From Lutibaculum baratangense AMV1 (GTDB taxonomy: Bacteria > Pseudomonadota > Alphaproteobacteria > Rhizobiales > Tepidamorphaceae): 64,000 bases of DNA. The DNA is taken from NCBI RefSeq assembly GCF_000496075.1, contig NZ_AWXZ01000031.1, forward strand, positions 61,178 to 125,177, given 5' to 3'. Position numbers and translations under genes: made by a program. Of the stretch, positions 63,001 to 64,000 are shown in pieces (the first letter of the stretch is position 1; each line of letters begins with the position of its first letter). The notes below the pieces were generated by a model. The model was not told the DNA's origin. It ran no database searches and worked only from the letters and a program-made list of their open reading frames with translations.

Positions 63001-63260
63001 CCGCGGTCCAGGTCGGCTCGATCACCTCGATCTGGTGGGTGCAGCTCTCGACCGCCGTCATCTTCGGCCTCGGCTTCTCGACCCTGCTCACGCTGATCGT
63101 CATCCCGACCATGCTCGCCATCCCGAGCGTCTGGAGTGAGCGGTGGCACGAGTGGCGGGAGCGGCGCCGGGCGCGCCGGGGGGCGAAGCGCGGCTCCAGA
63201 GAAGACGATGCCGCGCCCGTGCCGGCCATGGCCGGCGGCTTCCGCGAGGCGGCCGAGTAG
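60000..63260 (+). CDS. RND efflux permease with non-canonical proton-relay residues, pair 2
   Basis: A 1086-residue RND permease. The fold is complete (N-terminal helix, two periplasmic loops, 12 helices), but TM4 has LVDGSIVV: Asp398 is kept and the second Asp is Gly399. TM10 has GIVVNNSIVLMD, with no Lys. The pattern is nearer the Gram-positive SwrC-like VDNSIV/VVNN branch than AcrB. It may use a different coupling route or transport a lipid-like substrate. Translationally coupled to the adaptor by ATGA. Confidence 0.92.
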   Translation: MISALGSILEKPRSVITILVALLAAGILSYLSVPKEANPDIDIPVFYVSVAQQGVSPEDAERLLVRPLETKLQGLDGLKEMTGIASGGHGSVLLEFDIDFDKDAVLADIRAKVDQAQGELPPEAEQATVHETNFSLMPTIVVALSGNVPERALYRRALDLQDAIEAIPTVLEAQLVGHREELLEVLIDSDRLETYGITQDQLYQAVTRNNQLVPAGAMDSGAGRFNVKVPGLLETAADVTSLPIKVENGTVVTLGQVAEIRRTFKDASSFSRFNGKPAIALQVIKRTGTNVIENNEAVRALVAAETETWPATIDVDFTLDTSAFINDVLSSLESSIMTAIALVMIIVVAALGLRSGLLVGLSIPTSFMIGFLIISLMGMSVNMMVMFGLVLTVGMLVDGSIVVIEYADRKMAEGLDRRTAYKLASQRMFWPIFSSTATTLAAFLPMLLWPGVSGEFMSYLPIMVVIILSASLPTAMVFLPVLGSLIGKTSAGSAQTEEARLLDSPEPIDYGRIRGFTGLYIRMLKFFAGWRIGHVIVIAGMVATTIGVFSLYGQHNSGVEFFVEEEPDQVVALVRGRGNLSAQEQRDLVVSVEDRVLTVDGIQAVFTTVGAGSGDSRLGGVQDKPADVIGEMMIELDDYCCRRKAAEIFDEIRAKVRPLPGIMVELRKQEGGPPTGKDIRIEVTDTNYQRVKEMAARMRGHLETGVADLRDVEDSRPLPGIEWELAVDREEAGRFGTDVAAVGGMIQLVTNGVLVGTYRPDDSDEEVDIRVRLPEWERSLDRLDELRISTPVGTVPLANLVSRAPQPKVSSITRQNGRYAIDVKANVVTENGVTVDQKVNEIRQWLDAQDWPGTTAYRFRGADEEQKEAQAFLGKAAGAALFIMFIILVTQFNSFYQTFLTLSTVVMSVLGVLIGMMVTGQKFSVIMTGTGIVALAGIVVNNSIVLMDTYNGLRRDVGLSGLDAILRTCAQRLRPIMLTTITTIMGLVPMALQVNFDFFAPAVQVGSITSIWWVQLSTAVIFGLGFSTLLTLIVIPTMLAIPSVWSERWHEWRERRRARRGAKRGSREDDAAPVPAMAGGFREAAE

Positions 63261-63583
63261 CGTCCCGCGAGCGCTGCGACGGCGCCGCCGGTTAACGTCA
63301 ACCCTGTCCTCCGCCCCCCGAGGACCACGAGATATGCTGCTGCCCGGGTGACCCGACTGCCCGGCCAGACGAAATATCCTCGCTCGCAATCGTCCGCCTC
63401 CACCCGCGCCGCAATTGGCTGAGACGGCCGTCCCATGTCGGGACGAGGTCGCGTTTTGGAGTTTACCCTGGTCCGAAAGATCCCGCGGCCGGGCAGGGTC
63501 ACGTGCGAACCTCAGCAATCGCCGAAGCGTATAGGCTTCCATCGCGGGGCCGCAGGGCGTCTCCGCATGTGGTGGAGGTGAGT
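63261..63583. other. Intergenic region, 323 nt
   Basis: Between the RND permease and the PAS-domain gene. It holds the promoter of the latter. A GTCCC/GGGAC inverted pair lies near 63430-63450, and a GGTT-N6-AACC dyad near 63290. I see no credible gene or clear promoter. Confidence 0.4.
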
Positions 63584-64000
63584 ATGGGCTTTCTCGGCGA
63601 TGGGCACGGCTTCGGTGCGGGCGACGGCGCGGTTCTCTCGGCGATCGGCCGGGCACTGGCGATGATAGAGTTCACGCCGGAAGGCGCAGTCATCACGGCG
63701 AACGAGAATTTCTGCCGGGTCATGGGCTACCGTCTCGACGAGATCGTCGGTCGCCACCACAGCATCTTCGTCGACCCCGATCACGCGGCGTCGCCCGACT
63801 ATCGCCTGTTCTGGACGAAGCTCGGCCGCGGCGAGTTCGACGCGCGCGAGTACAGGAGGATCGGCAAGGGCGGCAAGGAAGTCTGGATACAGGCGTCCTA
63901 CACCCCCGTCGTGAACGGCCGCGGCAGGGTCGTGAAGATCGTCAAGGTGGCCACCGACATCACGGCAGAGAAGCTCAGGTCGGCCGAGAACGCCGGCAAG
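63584..64000 (+). CDS. PAS-domain sensor or chemoreceptor, N-terminal part
   Basis: An open frame of 139 codons runs to the window edge. ATG 63584 has GGAGG close upstream. The peptide contains one PAS domain with a PAC motif: IGRALAMIEFTPEGAVITAN, NENFCRVMGY, DEIVGRHHSIFVDP and VKIVKVATDITAEK. This arrangement is typical of soluble Aer-like methyl-accepting chemotaxis proteins or PAS histidine kinases, in which the output domain follows. Function beyond sensing cannot be judged from this part. Confidence 0.85.
   Translation, partial: MGFLGDGHGFGAGDGAVLSAIGRALAMIEFTPEGAVITANENFCRVMGYRLDEIVGRHHSIFVDPDHAASPDYRLFWTKLGRGEFDAREYRRIGKGGKEVWIQASYTPVVNGRGRVVKIVKVATDITAEKLRSAENAGK

Noticed and set aside
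63280..63310. A CtrA-like site (GGTTAACGTCAACC) before the PAS gene
   Set aside because: Only one TTAA is present; spacing to a second half does not fit N6-N7.
59520..63656. A 1378-codon frame antisense to RND pair 2
   Set aside because: His/Asp/Arg/Glu-rich low-complexity translation, no recognisable domain, opposite an unmistakable RND permease.
1..64000. rRNA, tRNA, CRISPR, insertion sequence, prophage or toxin-antitoxin locus
   Set aside because: I found no repeat array, cloverleaf, transposase, integrase or paired small toxin/antitoxin genes on either strand.

Overview
The window is GC-rich (roughly 70% by eye), tightly packed double-stranded bacterial DNA with about 60 protein genes. 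I see no rRNA, tRNA, CRISPR array, insertion sequence or prophage. Gene content points to an alphaproteobacterium of the order Hyphomicrobiales (a BA14K-family protein, minCDE with a CtrA-type box, a uvrB with an alphaproteobacterial SOS box, ehu ectoine uptake, an FDH3-type formate dehydrogenase). The ectoine uptake and ion-transport genes would suit a salt-exposed, possibly Salinarimonas- or Methylobacterium-like organism; that placement is an inference.

Layout. 1-4.7 kb: BA14K protein, uvrB with a candidate LexA operator, a YrhK-type membrane protein, a glycine-zipper lipoprotein and a small tail-anchored protein. 4.7-12.1 kb: a compact second-type FtsH protease, an EamA exporter, glgX and a CocE/NonD hydrolase. 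12.1-17 kb: a Pit phosphate transporter, a Nudix hydrolase, the minCDE division-site operon and a DUF2892 protein. 17-21.2 kb: the ectoine ABC transporter ehuBCDA plus eutC, converging with one base between stops on a complete branched-chain-amino-acid-type ABC operon (livGF, binding protein, livHM; 21.2-25.8 kb). 26-27.4 kb: a tail-anchored SDR enzyme and a DUF454 protein. 27.4-33.8 kb: a membrane-bound respiratory formate dehydrogenase operon (small Tat protein, alpha, beta, gamma, small membrane protein) with a formate/nitrite-type channel upstream. 34-36.5 kb: a sugar-nucleotide epimerase and an AI-2E-type permease. 36.6-41 kb: RND efflux pair 1. 41-43.2 kb: an L,D-transpeptidase lipoprotein and a transglutaminase-like protease. 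43.2-48.3 kb: a five-gene dipeptide/oligopeptide ABC operon, divergent from two D-2-hydroxyacid dehydrogenases and a short all-aspartate CDF-like transporter (48.7-51.4 kb). 51.4-57.7 kb: GNAT, an unrecognised helical protein, a CPA1 antiporter, a DHA2 exporter and CcdA. 58.3-63.3 kb: a PadR-MFP-RND efflux operon. 63.6 kb to the edge: the start of a PAS sensor or chemotaxis protein.

How it fits together. Most of the window is transport and housekeeping: two convergent ABC operons for osmolyte and amino-acid uptake, a peptide uptake system facing 2-hydroxyacid reductases, formate oxidation coupled to the quinone pool, and envelope remodelling. I found no convincing wholly new defence or biosynthetic system. 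The most informative new signals are regulatory: a CtrA-type box before minC, an SOS box before uvrB, a concentric palindrome over the padR promoter, and several orphan operators in divergent regions. Protein-level oddities are a CDF-like transporter without a cytosolic domain, an RND pump without the usual proton-relay residues, and an acidic low-complexity insert in the formate dehydrogenase catalytic subunit.
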